Of a DNA stretch of 64,000 nt, positions 53,527 through 62,366 are shown in pieces; position 1 is the first letter of the stretch, and the number at the start of each line of letters is the position of its first letter. The translations under genes were made by a program, and so were the position numbers. The stretch is from Deltaproteobacteria bacterium. Lineage in GTDB: Bacteria; Myxococcota_A; UBA9160; UBA4427. Where the stretch lies: assembly GCA_029261855.1 (NCBI GenBank), contig JAJDAN010000039.1:62001-126000 (forward strand). The letters run 5' to 3'. Under the pieces are notes generated by a model. That model was given only the letters and a program-made list of their open reading frames with translations. It was not told the DNA's origin and did no database searches.

Positions 53527-54284
53527 GCGACTTCACGAGAGCCGAGGTGTGCGCGGTCGCGGTCGCCGAGGCCTTCCGCGGCGACGGGGAGATCCTGGCG
53601 AGCTGCTTCGGCACGACCCCCGCGGTGGGCGCGCGGCTGGCGAAGCTCAGCTTCGAGCCGGACCTGATCATGACCGATGGCATCGCGTCGGCGATCCGCA
53701 ACGTACCGCCGGTGAGCGGGCCGAAGACCGAGGAAGACATCGTCGAGGCCTGGCTGCCCTTCCGAACCATCTTCGACCTGCTCTGGAACGGCCGACGACA
53801 CGTCATGATGGTGGCCAGCCAGATCGATCGTTACGGCAACCAGAACTTCGCCTGCATCGGTCCCCACGAAAAGCCGAAGGCGCAGCTGCTCGGCATGCGC
53901 GGCGCGCCGGGCAACACCATCAGCCACCGCACCAGCTACTGGGTGCCGAACCACAATCCCCGGGTCTTCGTCGAGAAGGTCGATGTGGTTTCCGGAGTGG
54001 GTTACGACCGCGCCCGCGCCCTGGGCGAGGCGTCGGCAAAGCACCACTGCATCCACCGGGTGATCTCGAACCTCGGCGTCTTCGACTTCGACACGCCGGA
54101 CAACGCCATGCGGCTCGCCTCGGTCCACCCGGGTGTGAGCGTCGACGACGTAGTCGAGGCGACCGCATTCGAACTGGTCGTCCCGAACGACGTACCCGAG
54201 ACCCGGGCGCCCACGGACGAAGAGCTTCGGATCATCCGCGAGGTGCTCGACCCCGAAGGCTACGCCAACAAGGAAGTCGCCTGA
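53523..54284 (+). CDS. ipdB: Steroid ring-cleaving CoA-transferase-family hydrolase, subunit B (IpdB-like)
   Basis: 253 residues, class I CoA-transferase beta fold. EAFRGDGEILASCFGTTPAVGARLAKL, the DLIMTDGIA strand, WNGRRHVMMVASQIDRYGNQNFACIG and SYWVPNHNPRVFVEKVDVVSGVGYDR match IpdB. The block after GNQN is typical of this hydrolase branch rather than acetoacetate CoA-transferases. ATGA overlap with ipdA; ipdC starts 31 bases later. Confidence 0.9.
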   Translation: MSDFTRAEVCAVAVAEAFRGDGEILASCFGTTPAVGARLAKLSFEPDLIMTDGIASAIRNVPPVSGPKTEEDIVEAWLPFRTIFDLLWNGRRHVMMVASQIDRYGNQNFACIGPHEKPKAQLLGMRGAPGNTISHRTSYWVPNHNPRVFVEKVDVVSGVGYDRARALGEASAKHHCIHRVISNLGVFDFDTPDNAMRLASVHPGVSVDDVVEATAFELVVPNDVPETRAPTDEELRIIREVLDPEGYANKEVA

Positions 54285-54315
54285 GGTGGTCGACAGTGGG
54301 TCCCAGGGAGTCCCC

Positions 54316-55368
54316 GTGTCTGCGCTCCGCACAGAGATCTGCGATCGGCTCGGTGTCCGCTACCCGATCATCCAGACGGGCATGGGCTGGGTGGCGACTC
54401 CCGAGCTGGTGGCGGCCGTGAGTAACGCCGGCGCCATCGGTTTTCTCGCTGCGGCGACCCTGCGTCCGCAGGACGTCGCGGCCGAGATCGACAAGGTAAA
54501 GGCACTCACCGACCAGCCCTTCGGCGTGAACTTCCTGATGGACGCCCCCGGCGCAGACATCATCAGCGACGCGATCATCGCCGCGGGCGTCAAGGCGGCG
54601 GGCTACAACCGCGCTCCCAGCGCGGAGCTGATCGGCAAGCTGAAGGACGCCGGGGTGGTCTGCGTACCGACCTGCGGCGCACCGAAGCACGCCGTCAAGG
54701 CGCAACAACTCGGCGCCGACATCATCATCGTCCAGGGCGGTGAAGGCGGGGGGCACACGGGCTCGATCCCCACGTCCCTGCTGGTCTCCGAATGCGCCGA
54801 CGCGGTGGATGTTCCCGTGGTCGCCGCCGGTGGCTTCCGGGACGGTCGCGGCCTGGTCGCCGCACTGGCCTTCGGCGCCCGGGGCATCGCCATGGGCACT
54901 CGCTTCCTGCTCACCCGAGAGAGCCCCGTGCCTCCCCAGACCGCCGAGCGCTACCTCGCAGCCGCCATGACCGACGTCATCGTCACGACCGAGATCGACG
55001 GCATGCCCCAGCGCGTGGTCCTCAACGAGCTGGTGCGGGGACTCGAGAGCGGAAGCGGGCTCGGCAAGCTCTGGAACGCGCTTCGCAGCGCCCTCGCGTT
55101 CCGCAAGCTCAGCGGCGCGAGCATTCCAGACCTGATCCGAAGCGCGATCTCCATGCAGCGGAACGAGAGACTCAGCCGGTCCCAGGTACTGATGGCCGCA
55201 AACGCCCCCATGCTCGCGCGGCGCGCCATGACCGAAGGCGACCCGGTCCACGGCTATCTCCCGAGCGGCACCGTGGCGGGCGTGATCGACGACCGCCCCT
55301 CCTGCGCCGAGCTGATCGAACGCATCATGAACGAAGCCGAAGCCACGCTGAAGAGCATGGCCCCGTGA
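54316..55368 (+). CDS. ipdC: Nitronate monooxygenase-like flavoprotein (IpdC-like)
   Basis: 350 residues, FMN-binding TIM barrel of the 2-nitropropane dioxygenase family. RYPIIQTGMGWVATPELVAAVSNAGAIGF opens the barrel in two parts; GGEGGGHTG at about 140-148 is the phosphate/FMN loop and VVAAGGFRDGRGLVAALAFGARGIAMGTRFLLTRES the next two. In mycobacteria the paralogue next to ipdAB, IpdC, acts as a reductase in steroid C/D-ring breakdown. The GTG at 54316 is preferred over 54286 because GGGAG lies five bases upstream. Confidence 0.88.
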   Translation: MSALRTEICDRLGVRYPIIQTGMGWVATPELVAAVSNAGAIGFLAAATLRPQDVAAEIDKVKALTDQPFGVNFLMDAPGADIISDAIIAAGVKAAGYNRAPSAELIGKLKDAGVVCVPTCGAPKHAVKAQQLGADIIIVQGGEGGGHTGSIPTSLLVSECADAVDVPVVAAGGFRDGRGLVAALAFGARGIAMGTRFLLTRESPVPPQTAERYLAAAMTDVIVTTEIDGMPQRVVLNELVRGLESGSGLGKLWNALRSALAFRKLSGASIPDLIRSAISMQRNERLSRSQVLMAANAPMLARRAMTEGDPVHGYLPSGTVAGVIDDRPSCAELIERIMNEAEATLKSMAP

Positions 55369-55390
55369 CGGCTCGCCGAGAGGAGCAGGG

Positions 55391-56167
55391 ATGGCATTCC
55401 GCGAGGAAGTAAGCGACGGCGTCGCCGAGCTGGTGCTCGACAACCCGCCCGTCAACGCCCTGGGCTCTGCGGGCTGGCGCGAGTACGCCGACCGCGTGAC
55501 CGCGCTCGGTCAGCGCAAGGACGTGAACTGCCTGGTGATCCGCGCCGAGGGCAAGGGCTTCCAGGCCGGCGTCGACATCAAGGAACTGGCCGAAGACGGC
55601 AGCAAGATCGTCGACGTGAATCGCGGCTGCTACGACACCTTCGCCGCCATCTACGATTGCCCGATCCCCGTGATCTCGGCGGTGCACGGCTACTGCATCG
55701 GTGGAGGCATCGGCATCTCGGGCGCATCCGACATCGTGATCTGCTCGGACGACGCCACCTTCGCGCTGCCCGAGATCGATCGCGGCGCTCTCGGTGCGGC
55801 GACCCACCTGATGCGGCTCTTCGGCATGCAGAAGACCCGACGGATGCTCTACACCGGCGAACCCATCGACGCCCAGGAAGCCCTGCGGCTGGGGGGCGTC
55901 GAGTCCGTCGTGCCGCGGGAGCGCCTACGCGACGAAGCCCTGGCCCTGGCGCGCACCATCGCCTCGAAGAGCCCGAAGGCCCTGCGTCTGGGCAAGTGGT
56001 CGCTGAACGGCATCGAGACCCTCGACGTCAAGCAGAGCTATCGCTTCGAGCAGGGCTTCACCCTCGAGCTGTACATGTCACCCGATTCCCAGGAAGCGCG
56101 AGACGCGTTCGTCGAGAAGCGGGACGCCGACTTCGAGGGCGGCCCCAAACCGGGCAAGAAGGGCTGA
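55391..56167 (+). CDS. echA20: EchA20-like crotonase (steroid D-ring opening)
   Basis: 258 residues. Crotonase fold with RAEGKGFQAGVDIKEL and HGYCIGGGIGISGASDIVI forming the oxyanion hole. Its blocks (NPPVNALGSAGW, DVNRGCYDTFAAIYDCPIPVISAVHGYC, FALPEIDRGALGAATHLMRLF, SYRFEQGFTLEL) track mycobacterial EchA20, which hydrolyses the D-ring beta-diketone of HIEC-CoA in the step before IpdAB. GAGAGGAGCAGGG precedes the ATG. It lies directly after ipdC, and all four genes of this step set are together. Confidence 0.9.
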   Translation: MAFREEVSDGVAELVLDNPPVNALGSAGWREYADRVTALGQRKDVNCLVIRAEGKGFQAGVDIKELAEDGSKIVDVNRGCYDTFAAIYDCPIPVISAVHGYCIGGGIGISGASDIVICSDDATFALPEIDRGALGAATHLMRLFGMQKTRRMLYTGEPIDAQEALRLGGVESVVPRERLRDEALALARTIASKSPKALRLGKWSLNGIETLDVKQSYRFEQGFTLELYMSPDSQEARDAFVEKRDADFEGGPKPGKKG

Positions 56168-56183
56168 GGCGAGTAGAGTCGAA

Positions 56184-57353
56184 ATGGATCTCACCTACAC
56201 ACCGGAACAAGACGCCTTCCGCAAGGAGGCCCGGGCCTGGCTCGAGGCCAACGTCCCCGCTGCCCCCCTTCCGTCCTTCGACATCGCCGAGGGCTTCGAG
56301 GCACATCGCGCCTGGGAGAAGAAGCTGCACGCAGGCGGCTACGCGATGGTGCCCTGGCCCGTCGAGTATGGAGGCCGCGGTAGCGACCTGCTCGAGTGGC
56401 TCGTCTTCGAAGAAGAGTACTACCGCGCGGGCGCCCCGGGCCGCGTCAACCAGAACGGCATCTTCCTGCTCGGCCCCACGATCATGGAAGTCGGCACGCC
56501 GGAGCAGAAGGCCCGCTTCCTTCCCAAGATGGCATCGAGCGAAGAGGTCTGGGCGCAGGGCTGGTCCGAGCCGAACGCCGGCAGCGACATGGCGGCCATC
56601 CAGAGCACGGCCATTCGCGACGGCGATCACTACGTGATCAATGGCCAGAAGACCTGGGCGTCTCGCGGCGCCTACGCACACTGGCTCTTCGGGCTCTTCC
56701 GCACCGACCCGGACTCTACCCGCCACAAGGGACTGTCGTTCATCCTGAGCCCCCTCGATCTTCCCGGGATCACCGTGCGGCCCATCCAGAAGATCAACGG
56801 CAAGGCCGCCTTCGCGGAGGTCTTCTTCGACGACGTTCGCGTACCCGCCGAGAACCTGCTCGGTGAAGAAGGCGCAGGTTGGAACGTCGCCATGGCGACC
56901 GCCGGATTCGAACGCGGCCTGATGCTCCGCAGTCCCGCGCGCTTCCAGAGCACGGCCGCGCGCCTGGTGGACCTCTACCACGCGACCGTGGAACGGGGTG
57001 ATCCCGTCGCCCCGGGCATGCGCGACCGGGTCGCGCGCTGCTGGATGGACGCCGAGGCCTACACGCTCAACACCTACCAGACGGTGACTCGCCTGCTTTC
57101 GGGCGGGAAGATCGGCGCCGAGGCGAGCCTCAACAAGATCTTCTGGAGCGAGCTCGACATCGAGATCCATGAGGCAGCCCTCGAGCTGCTCGGGCCCCGG
57201 GCCGAGCTCGACCCCAGGTCTCCTGCAGCTGGCGACGCGGGGAGCTGGCTCGACGGCTACATCTTCGCGCTATCGGGACCCATCTACGCGGGCACCAACC
57301 AGATCCAGCGCAACATCATCGCCGAGCGTCTGCTCGGCCTTCCCCGCAAGTAG
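56184..57353 (+). CDS. Acyl-CoA dehydrogenase, steroid-pathway FadE-like (alpha-type subunit)
   Basis: 389 residues, full-length ACAD with FAD. QGWSEPNAGSDMAAIQSTA and YVINGQKTWASRGAYA are the substrate/FAD loops; the C-terminus has YAGTNQIQRNIIAERLLGLPRK. The MCAD-type catalytic Glu position (usual Y-E-G-T) is Ala here, so the base is either elsewhere or supplied by a partner. It is followed by a second ACAD 27 bases later, the pairing seen for alpha2-beta2 FadE heterotetramers of steroid catabolism. Sixteen bases after echA20. Confidence 0.87.
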   Translation: MDLTYTPEQDAFRKEARAWLEANVPAAPLPSFDIAEGFEAHRAWEKKLHAGGYAMVPWPVEYGGRGSDLLEWLVFEEEYYRAGAPGRVNQNGIFLLGPTIMEVGTPEQKARFLPKMASSEEVWAQGWSEPNAGSDMAAIQSTAIRDGDHYVINGQKTWASRGAYAHWLFGLFRTDPDSTRHKGLSFILSPLDLPGITVRPIQKINGKAAFAEVFFDDVRVPAENLLGEEGAGWNVAMATAGFERGLMLRSPARFQSTAARLVDLYHATVERGDPVAPGMRDRVARCWMDAEAYTLNTYQTVTRLLSGGKIGAEASLNKIFWSELDIEIHEAALELLGPRAELDPRSPAAGDAGSWLDGYIFALSGPIYAGTNQIQRNIIAERLLGLPRK

Positions 57354-57380
57354 CGGAAGCAATCGGCACCGGGACACGAG

Positions 57381-58466
57381 ATGGAATTCGGATTCAGCGA
57401 AGATCAGCTGCTCTTGCAGCAGACCGTTCGGGACTTCCTCGCCGGCGAGTGCACGCCGGAATGGGTGCGTGGGCAGTGGCAGACCGAGACCGGCCGCTCG
57501 CCGGAATTCTGGTCCCAGCTGAGCGAGCTCGGGTTGCCGGGACTGCTGGTCTCCGAGACCCAGGGCGGACTCGGCATGGACGAGACCGACCTCGTGCTGC
57601 TGATGGAAGAGATCGGACGCGTGGGCCTGGCGGAGCCGCTCACGGCGACCGCCGTGGGTGTCGGTCTCCTCCGCAGCCTGGGCGACGCATCTCTCGCAGA
57701 CGCCTGGCTGCCGAAGGTCGCCGCGGGGGATGCCATCCTGGCAGTCGCCCATCCCGCGAGTCCCTTCGTCGCGGACGCCCACGTCGCCGACCTGCTGATC
57801 GCATCGGACGGGGACTCGCTGCACGCGCTGCCCCGGGCGGCCCTTCGGCTCGAGGCGCAGACCTCGAATGACGGCTCCCAGCGGCTCTTCCGGGTCGACT
57901 TCGACGCGCGCGACGAGACGCGCATCGCGACGGGCCGCGAGGCGCGCGCCCTCGAGGCGGCAGCGCTCGACCGCGGCGCCCTCTGCTCGGCCGCACAGGC
58001 CCTGGGGGCCTGCGACCAACTCATCGCGCTGGCTGCAGACTACGCCGGCCAGCGCGAACAGTTCGGCGTTGCCATCGGCAGCTTCCAGGCGGTGAAGCAC
58101 ATGTTGGCCGACGTGCGCGTCAAGCTCGAGTACGCGCGCTCCCACGTCTACCGCGCCGCGAACTCCGTGGCGAACGACGCAACCGGGCGCTCGGTCGACG
58201 TCTCCATGGCCAAGATCGCAGCCTGCGAGGCCGCTCTCCTGGCGGGCCGCGTCTCCCTGCAGGTGCACGGCGCCATCGGCTACACCTACGAGCAGGACGT
58301 GCACGTCTGGATGAAGCGCGCCTGGTCCCTCGACCTGGCATTCGGGGACGCCGTCTTCCACCGGGCCCGACTGGCCGCGGGTGTCATCGATCGAAGCCTT
58401 CCCGCCGAGAGCTTCGGCTACAGCCATCCGCAGCGGGTCCCGACTCCCACTGCGGGCCTGGGTTAG
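57381..58466 (+). CDS. Acyl-CoA dehydrogenase, steroid-pathway FadE-like (partner subunit)
   Basis: 361 residues. The N-terminal helices (FGFSEDQLLLQQTVRDFLAGE) and C-terminal helical domain (REQFGVAIGSFQAVKHMLADVRVKLEYARS, then QVHGAIGYTYEQDVHVWMKRA) are clear, but the middle beta domain lacks the strong FAD/substrate loops of the neighbour (no T-E-P-x-AGSD). This is the usual character of the second subunit in heteromeric FadE enzymes. It most likely pairs with the preceding gene product. Confidence 0.85.
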   Translation: MEFGFSEDQLLLQQTVRDFLAGECTPEWVRGQWQTETGRSPEFWSQLSELGLPGLLVSETQGGLGMDETDLVLLMEEIGRVGLAEPLTATAVGVGLLRSLGDASLADAWLPKVAAGDAILAVAHPASPFVADAHVADLLIASDGDSLHALPRAALRLEAQTSNDGSQRLFRVDFDARDETRIATGREARALEAAALDRGALCSAAQALGACDQLIALAADYAGQREQFGVAIGSFQAVKHMLADVRVKLEYARSHVYRAANSVANDATGRSVDVSMAKIAACEAALLAGRVSLQVHGAIGYTYEQDVHVWMKRAWSLDLAFGDAVFHRARLAAGVIDRSLPAESFGYSHPQRVPTPTAGLG

Positions 58467-58509
58467 ATTCGTCAATCCTCGTCCCTCGTTTCGGACCGGA
58501 GATTCCAAC

Positions 58510-58947
58510 ATGAGCAAGAAGCGCGTACCCGCCCTCGAAGGCTGGTTCACCCTGGACGACGAGCCGCGCCTGCTCGGTCGTCGCGACCCGAAGAGCGGGA
58601 GCTACTTCTTCCCGAAGGACGTGTCCGTCAGCAGCGCCCCCGGCTTCGACCAGTCCGAACTCGAAGACGTCGCGCTTTCGCGCACCGGCAAGCTGTGGTC
58701 GTACACGACGAACCACTACGAGCCGCCGGAGCCCTACGTCAAGCCGGACCCCTTCGAGCCCTATACCGTCGCAGCCGTCGAGCTCACCGAAGAAAGAATG
58801 GTCGTGCTGGGACAGCTCGCACCGGGCATCGACCCCGCCGACCTGGAGGTCGGCATGGAGATGGAGCTCGTCCTCGGAACCCTCTACGAAGACGACGAGA
58901 ACGAGTACGTCGTCTGGAAGTGGCAACCCGCTTCCGCTGCAGCCTAA
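58510..58947 (+). CDS. DUF35 OB-fold protein, partner of thiolase-like protein
   Basis: 145 residues, with a short N-terminal zinc-ribbon-position segment and an OB fold (TGKLWSYTTNHYEPPEPYV, YTVAAVELTEERMVVLGQL, VGMEMELVLGTLYEDDENEYVVWKW). The Cys residues of the usual DUF35 rubredoxin-like ribbon are missing, so it binds no zinc there. DUF35 proteins hold thiolase-like partners; ten bases downstream starts one. The pair resembles the Ltp2/DUF35 retro-aldolase complex of steroid side-chain degradation. Confidence 0.85.
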   Translation: MSKKRVPALEGWFTLDDEPRLLGRRDPKSGSYFFPKDVSVSSAPGFDQSELEDVALSRTGKLWSYTTNHYEPPEPYVKPDPFEPYTVAAVELTEERMVVLGQLAPGIDPADLEVGMEMELVLGTLYEDDENEYVVWKWQPASAAA

Positions 58948-58957
58948 GGAGTCCAAC

Positions 58958-60154
58958 ATGTCCAAGAACGACGTCGCGATTCTCGGAGTGGGGATGCATC
59001 CCTGGGGTAAGTGGGGGCGCAACTTCGTCGAGTACGGAGTCCACGCCATCCAGGCCGCCCTCGCCGACGCGAAGCTCGACTGGAAGCAGGTCGAGTTCGT
59101 GGCCGGCGGTGACACCGTCCGCAACGGTTATCCGGGCTATGTGGCCGGGGCGACCTTCGCCAAGGCCATGGGTTGGACCGGGATCCCGGTGAGCAGCAAC
59201 TACGCGGCCTGTGCCACCGGGTCCCAGGCACTCGAAGCCGCCCGCACGCGCATCCTCGCGGGTATGTGCGATGTGGCCGTGGTCGTCGGCGCCGACACGA
59301 CGCCGAAGGGCTTCCTCGCACCGAGCAAGGGTGAGCGCACCCTCGATCCGGACTGGCTGCGCTTCCGGCTGCTCGGCGCCACCAACCCCACCTATTTCGG
59401 CCTGTACGCGCGCCGCCGCATGGACCTGTACGGCGCAACCGAGCAGGACTTCGCGCACGTCAAGGCGAAGAACAGCCGCCACGGCGTGAGCAACCCCTAC
59501 GCCCGCTACAAGAAGATCTTCACGGAAGAAGAGGTGCTGGCGTCGCCCATGGTGGCGGACCCCCTGCGCCTGTTCGAGATCTGCGCCACCAGCGACGGCG
59601 GCGCCGCCATCGTCATCTCGTCCCTCGACTTCGCGAAGAAGCACGGTGCGGGCAAGGCGCCGCGGGTCGCAGCGGTGTCGACGGTGACGCCCACCTTCCC
59701 CGACACCTACATCGACATGCCGAACTTCACGACCGATTCGGCGGCCGGTCTGCCCATCCCGGACCGCGGCTTCAAGGACTCGATCGCCCACGCTGCCTAC
59801 GAGGAGGCGGGCATCGGGCCCGAGGATCTGTCCCTCGCCGAGGTGTACGACCTTTCATCGGCACTCGAGCTGGACTGGTACGAGAACATCGGGCTGTGCA
59901 AGCCCGGGGAAGCCGAGCGACTGCTGCGTGACGGCGACACCGCCATCGGCGGCCGGATCCCGGTGAATGCCAGTGGCGGGCTCGGTTGCTTCGGCGAGGC
60001 GGTCCCCGCCCAGGCGCTCCAGCAGATCTGTGAACTGACCTGGCAGATCCGCGGCGAAGCGGGAGAGCGCCAGGTCCAAGGCGCGAAGATCGGCATCACC
60101 GCGAACCAGGGACTCTTCGGCCACGGATCGTCCGTGATCGTGAAGGCCGGGTGA
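58958..60154 (+). CDS. Lipid-transfer-protein/thiolase-like enzyme (probable retro-aldolase or thiolase)
   Basis: 398 residues, thiolase fold of the SCP-x/Ltp branch. Cys85 (YAACATGSQAL) is at the nucleophile position; SLAEVYDLSSALELDWYENIGL stands where NEAFA normally is, and the usual GHPxGxTG His motif reads PVNASGGLGCFGEAVPAQA. The His is replaced, as in Ltp aldolases, so C-C cleavage by retro-aldol is more likely than CoA thiolysis. RBS AAGGAG lies before the ATG, ten bases after the DUF35 gene. Confidence 0.87.
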   Translation: MSKNDVAILGVGMHPWGKWGRNFVEYGVHAIQAALADAKLDWKQVEFVAGGDTVRNGYPGYVAGATFAKAMGWTGIPVSSNYAACATGSQALEAARTRILAGMCDVAVVVGADTTPKGFLAPSKGERTLDPDWLRFRLLGATNPTYFGLYARRRMDLYGATEQDFAHVKAKNSRHGVSNPYARYKKIFTEEEVLASPMVADPLRLFEICATSDGGAAIVISSLDFAKKHGAGKAPRVAAVSTVTPTFPDTYIDMPNFTTDSAAGLPIPDRGFKDSIAHAAYEEAGIGPEDLSLAEVYDLSSALELDWYENIGLCKPGEAERLLRDGDTAIGGRIPVNASGGLGCFGEAVPAQALQQICELTWQIRGEAGERQVQGAKIGITANQGLFGHGSSVIVKAG

Positions 60155-60155
60155 C

Positions 60156-60220
60156 GAATCCTTCGGCGAAGCCGAAGGATTCGCAAACTCGCCGGCGAAT
60201 CCTTCGGATTCGCAAACTCG
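60156..60220. repeat. Tandem extragenic palindromic repeat, possible RNA hairpins
   Basis: GAATCCTTCGGC (60156-60167) and GCCGAAGGATTC (60171-60182) are perfect 12-bp arms around GAA. A second, shorter palindrome GCGAATCC/GGATTCGC spans 60195-60213. GGATTCGCAAACTCG follows each (60177-60191, 60206-60220), so the unit is repeated with an internal deletion. It fills the gap between the thiolase-like gene and fadA6 and has REP-like character. A transcript would fold into two strong hairpins; no T-run. Confidence 0.75.
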
Positions 60221-60291
60221 CGCACTCGAAGATGCTGAGTTGCTAGGTAGGGAACGTAGATCGCAACGCTAGGGAGTAGAGGAGCTACGAC

Positions 60292-61443
60292 ATGCCTGAG
60301 GCCTATATCGTCGACGCCGTGCGGACTCCGGTCGGCCGCAAGAAGGGCAGCCTGGCTGCCGTCCACCCCGCGGACATCGGCGCCCATGTCCTCAAAGCCC
60401 TCGTCGAGCGCAACGACATCGATCCTCTCGCCGTCGAGGACGTGGTATTCGGCTGCGTCGACACCATCGGGCCCCAGGCGGGCGACATCGCCCGCACCTG
60501 TTGGCTCGCCGCGGGGCTGCCCGACGAGGTGCCCGGCACCACCGTCGACCGGCAGTGCGGCTCGGCCCAGCAGGCCGTGCACTTCGCCGCCCAGGCGGTC
60601 ATGAGCGGCACCAGCGACGTGGTGATCGCCGGCGGCGTCCAGAACATGAACCTGATCCCGATCTCGTCGGCCATGACCTGCGCCGAGCCCCTGGGCTTCC
60701 AGGACCCCTTCTCCACCTCGAAGGGCTGGGTCCAGCGCTACGGCGACGTCGAGGTGTCACAGTTCAACTCGGCGGAGATGATCGCGGAAAAGTGGAACAT
60801 CTCGCGCGAGGACATGGAACGCTTCGCCCTCGAGAGCAACGAGAGGGCCTGCCGCGCCATCGACGAGGGCCGCTTCAAGCGCGAGATCGTCCCCTTCGGC
60901 GACTTCGCCGAGGACGAGACTCCGCGCCGGGGCAGCACACTCGAAAAGATGGGCACCCTGAACACCCTCGTCCCGGGCGGACGGCTCACGGCCGCCGTTT
61001 CCAGCCAGATCGCGGACGCGTCTGCGGCCCTGCTCGTCGTGTCCGAGGCGGCGCTGAAGGAGCACGGGCTCACGCCCCGGGCGCGCATCCACCACCTGAG
61101 CGTGCGCGGCGCAGACCCCATCTGGATGTTGACCGCGCCGATCCCCGCGACCGACTACGCGATGAAGAAGACCGGGATGAAGCTCTCGGACATCGACCTC
61201 GTGGAGATCAACGAAGCCTTCGCGTCGGTCGTATTGGCCTGGGAACGCGAGACCGGCGCCGACCTCGCCAAGGTCAACGTGAACGGCGGCGCCATCGCCC
61301 TGGGCCATCCCCTCGGCGCCACCGGCGCGCGCTTGATGACGACCCTGCTGCACGAGCTCGAGCGCACGGGCGGGCGCTACGGGCTCCAGACCATGTGCGA
61401 AGGCGGGGGACAGGCAAACGTGACGATCCTGGAGCGACTCTAG
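60292..61443 (+). CDS. fadA6: FadA6-like acetyl-CoA acetyltransferase (thiolase)
   Basis: 383 residues. Nucleophile Cys89 lies in [32 protein letters not shown] and [11 protein letters not shown] (Cys369) complete the thiolase site. [37 protein letters not shown] and [22 protein letters not shown] closely follow mycobacterial FadA6, which acts late in steroid C/D-ring breakdown. ATG with AGGAG upstream. It follows the palindromic repeat, so it may have its own transcript or lie behind an attenuating structure. Confidence 0.92.
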   Translation: MPEAYIVDAVRTPVGRKKGSLAAVHPADIGAHVLKALVERNDIDPLAVEDVVFGCVDTIGPQAGDIARTCWLAAGLPDEVPGTTVDRQCGSAQQAVHFAAQAVMSGTSDVVIAGGVQNMNLIPISSAMTCAEPLGFQDPFSTSKGWVQRYGDVEVSQFNSAEMIAEKWNISREDMERFALESNERACRAIDEGRFKREIVPFGDFAEDETPRRGSTLEKMGTLNTLVPGGRLTAAVSSQIADASAALLVVSEAALKEHGLTPRARIHHLSVRGADPIWMLTAPIPATDYAMKKTGMKLSDIDLVEINEAFASVVLAWERETGADLAKVNVNGGAIALGHPLGATGARLMTTLLHELERTGGRYGLQTMCEGGGQANVTILERL

Positions 61444-61445
61444 AC

Positions 61446-62348
61446 ATGGGTATCTGTAACGGACGCGTCGTCATCGTGACCGGCGCCGGGCGCGGGATCG
61501 GGCGCGCCCATGCCCTCGAGTTCGCACGACAGGGCGCCAAGGTGGTCGTGAACGATCTCGGAGCCGAGATCGACGGACGCGGCGGCAGTACCGGACCAGC
61601 GGGTGAAGTGGTGGATGAGATCCGCGCCGCCGGCGGCGAGGCCATCGCCAACGGCGCCGACGTCGCGGACTTCGCGGCCACGGGCGAGCTCGTCACGCAG
61701 ACCCTCGATCACTTCGGACGCCTCGACGTGGTGGTGAACAACGCGGGCTTCCTGCGCGACCGCATGTTCGTGGGCACCAGCGAAGAAGAGTGGGACGCCG
61801 TCGTCCGCGTCCACCTGAAGGGCCACTTCTGTCTCTCGCGACACGCCGCCGAGCACTGGCGCAACCAGAGCAAGGCGGGCGAGGCCGTGGACGCGCGCAT
61901 CATCAACACCAGCTCGGGCGCGGGCCTGCAGGGCAGCGTCGGACAGTCCAACTACTCGGCGGCGAAGGGTGGCATCGCGACACTCACCCTGATCCAGGCC
62001 GCCGAACTCGGACGCTACGGCATCACCTCGAACGCCATCGCCCCGGCCGCGCGCACCCGCATGACCGAGGCCATCTTCACGGACATGGCGGCGCCGCCCG
62101 AGGGCCAGTTCGACGAGAACGCCCCCGAGAACATCTCGCCGCTGGTCGTCTGGCTGGGGAGCAGTGAGTCCCGAGAAGTCAGCGGTCGCGTCTTCGAGGT
62201 GAAGGGCGGCATGATCGGCGTGTCCGACGGCTGGCGAGACGGTCCGACCGTGGATAAGGGCGCTCGCTGGGAGCCCGACGAAGTCGGCGCAGCCGTGGCC
62301 GACGTACTCGCCAAGGCGCCCGCACCCCAGAAGGTCTACGGGACCTAG
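61446..62348 (+). CDS. SDR family dehydrogenase, IpdF/MFE-type
   Basis: 300 residues. TGAGRGIGRAHALEFARQGAKVVVNDLG is the cofactor region with an acidic end, NNAGFLRDRMF and HLKGHFCLSRHAAEHWRNQSK are typical of peroxisomal MFE-like SDRs, and NYSAAKGGI supplies YxxxK. The longer C-terminus (about 250-300) matches that group. In steroid clusters such SDRs oxidise hydroxyacyl-CoA or reduce the C5 keto group (IpdF). It starts two bases after fadA6. Confidence 0.87.
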   Translation: MGICNGRVVIVTGAGRGIGRAHALEFARQGAKVVVNDLGAEIDGRGGSTGPAGEVVDEIRAAGGEAIANGADVADFAATGELVTQTLDHFGRLDVVVNNAGFLRDRMFVGTSEEEWDAVVRVHLKGHFCLSRHAAEHWRNQSKAGEAVDARIINTSSGAGLQGSVGQSNYSAAKGGIATLTLIQAAELGRYGITSNAIAPAARTRMTEAIFTDMAAPPEGQFDENAPENISPLVVWLGSSESREVSGRVFEVKGGMIGVSDGWRDGPTVDKGARWEPDEVGAAVADVLAKAPAPQKVYGT

Positions 62349-62366
62349 GTCGGGCGGGAGCGGCGA

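Noticed and set aside
60156-60220. A CRISPR-like array
   Set aside because: Only two unequal copies, palindromic throughout, with no unique spacers and no cas genes.
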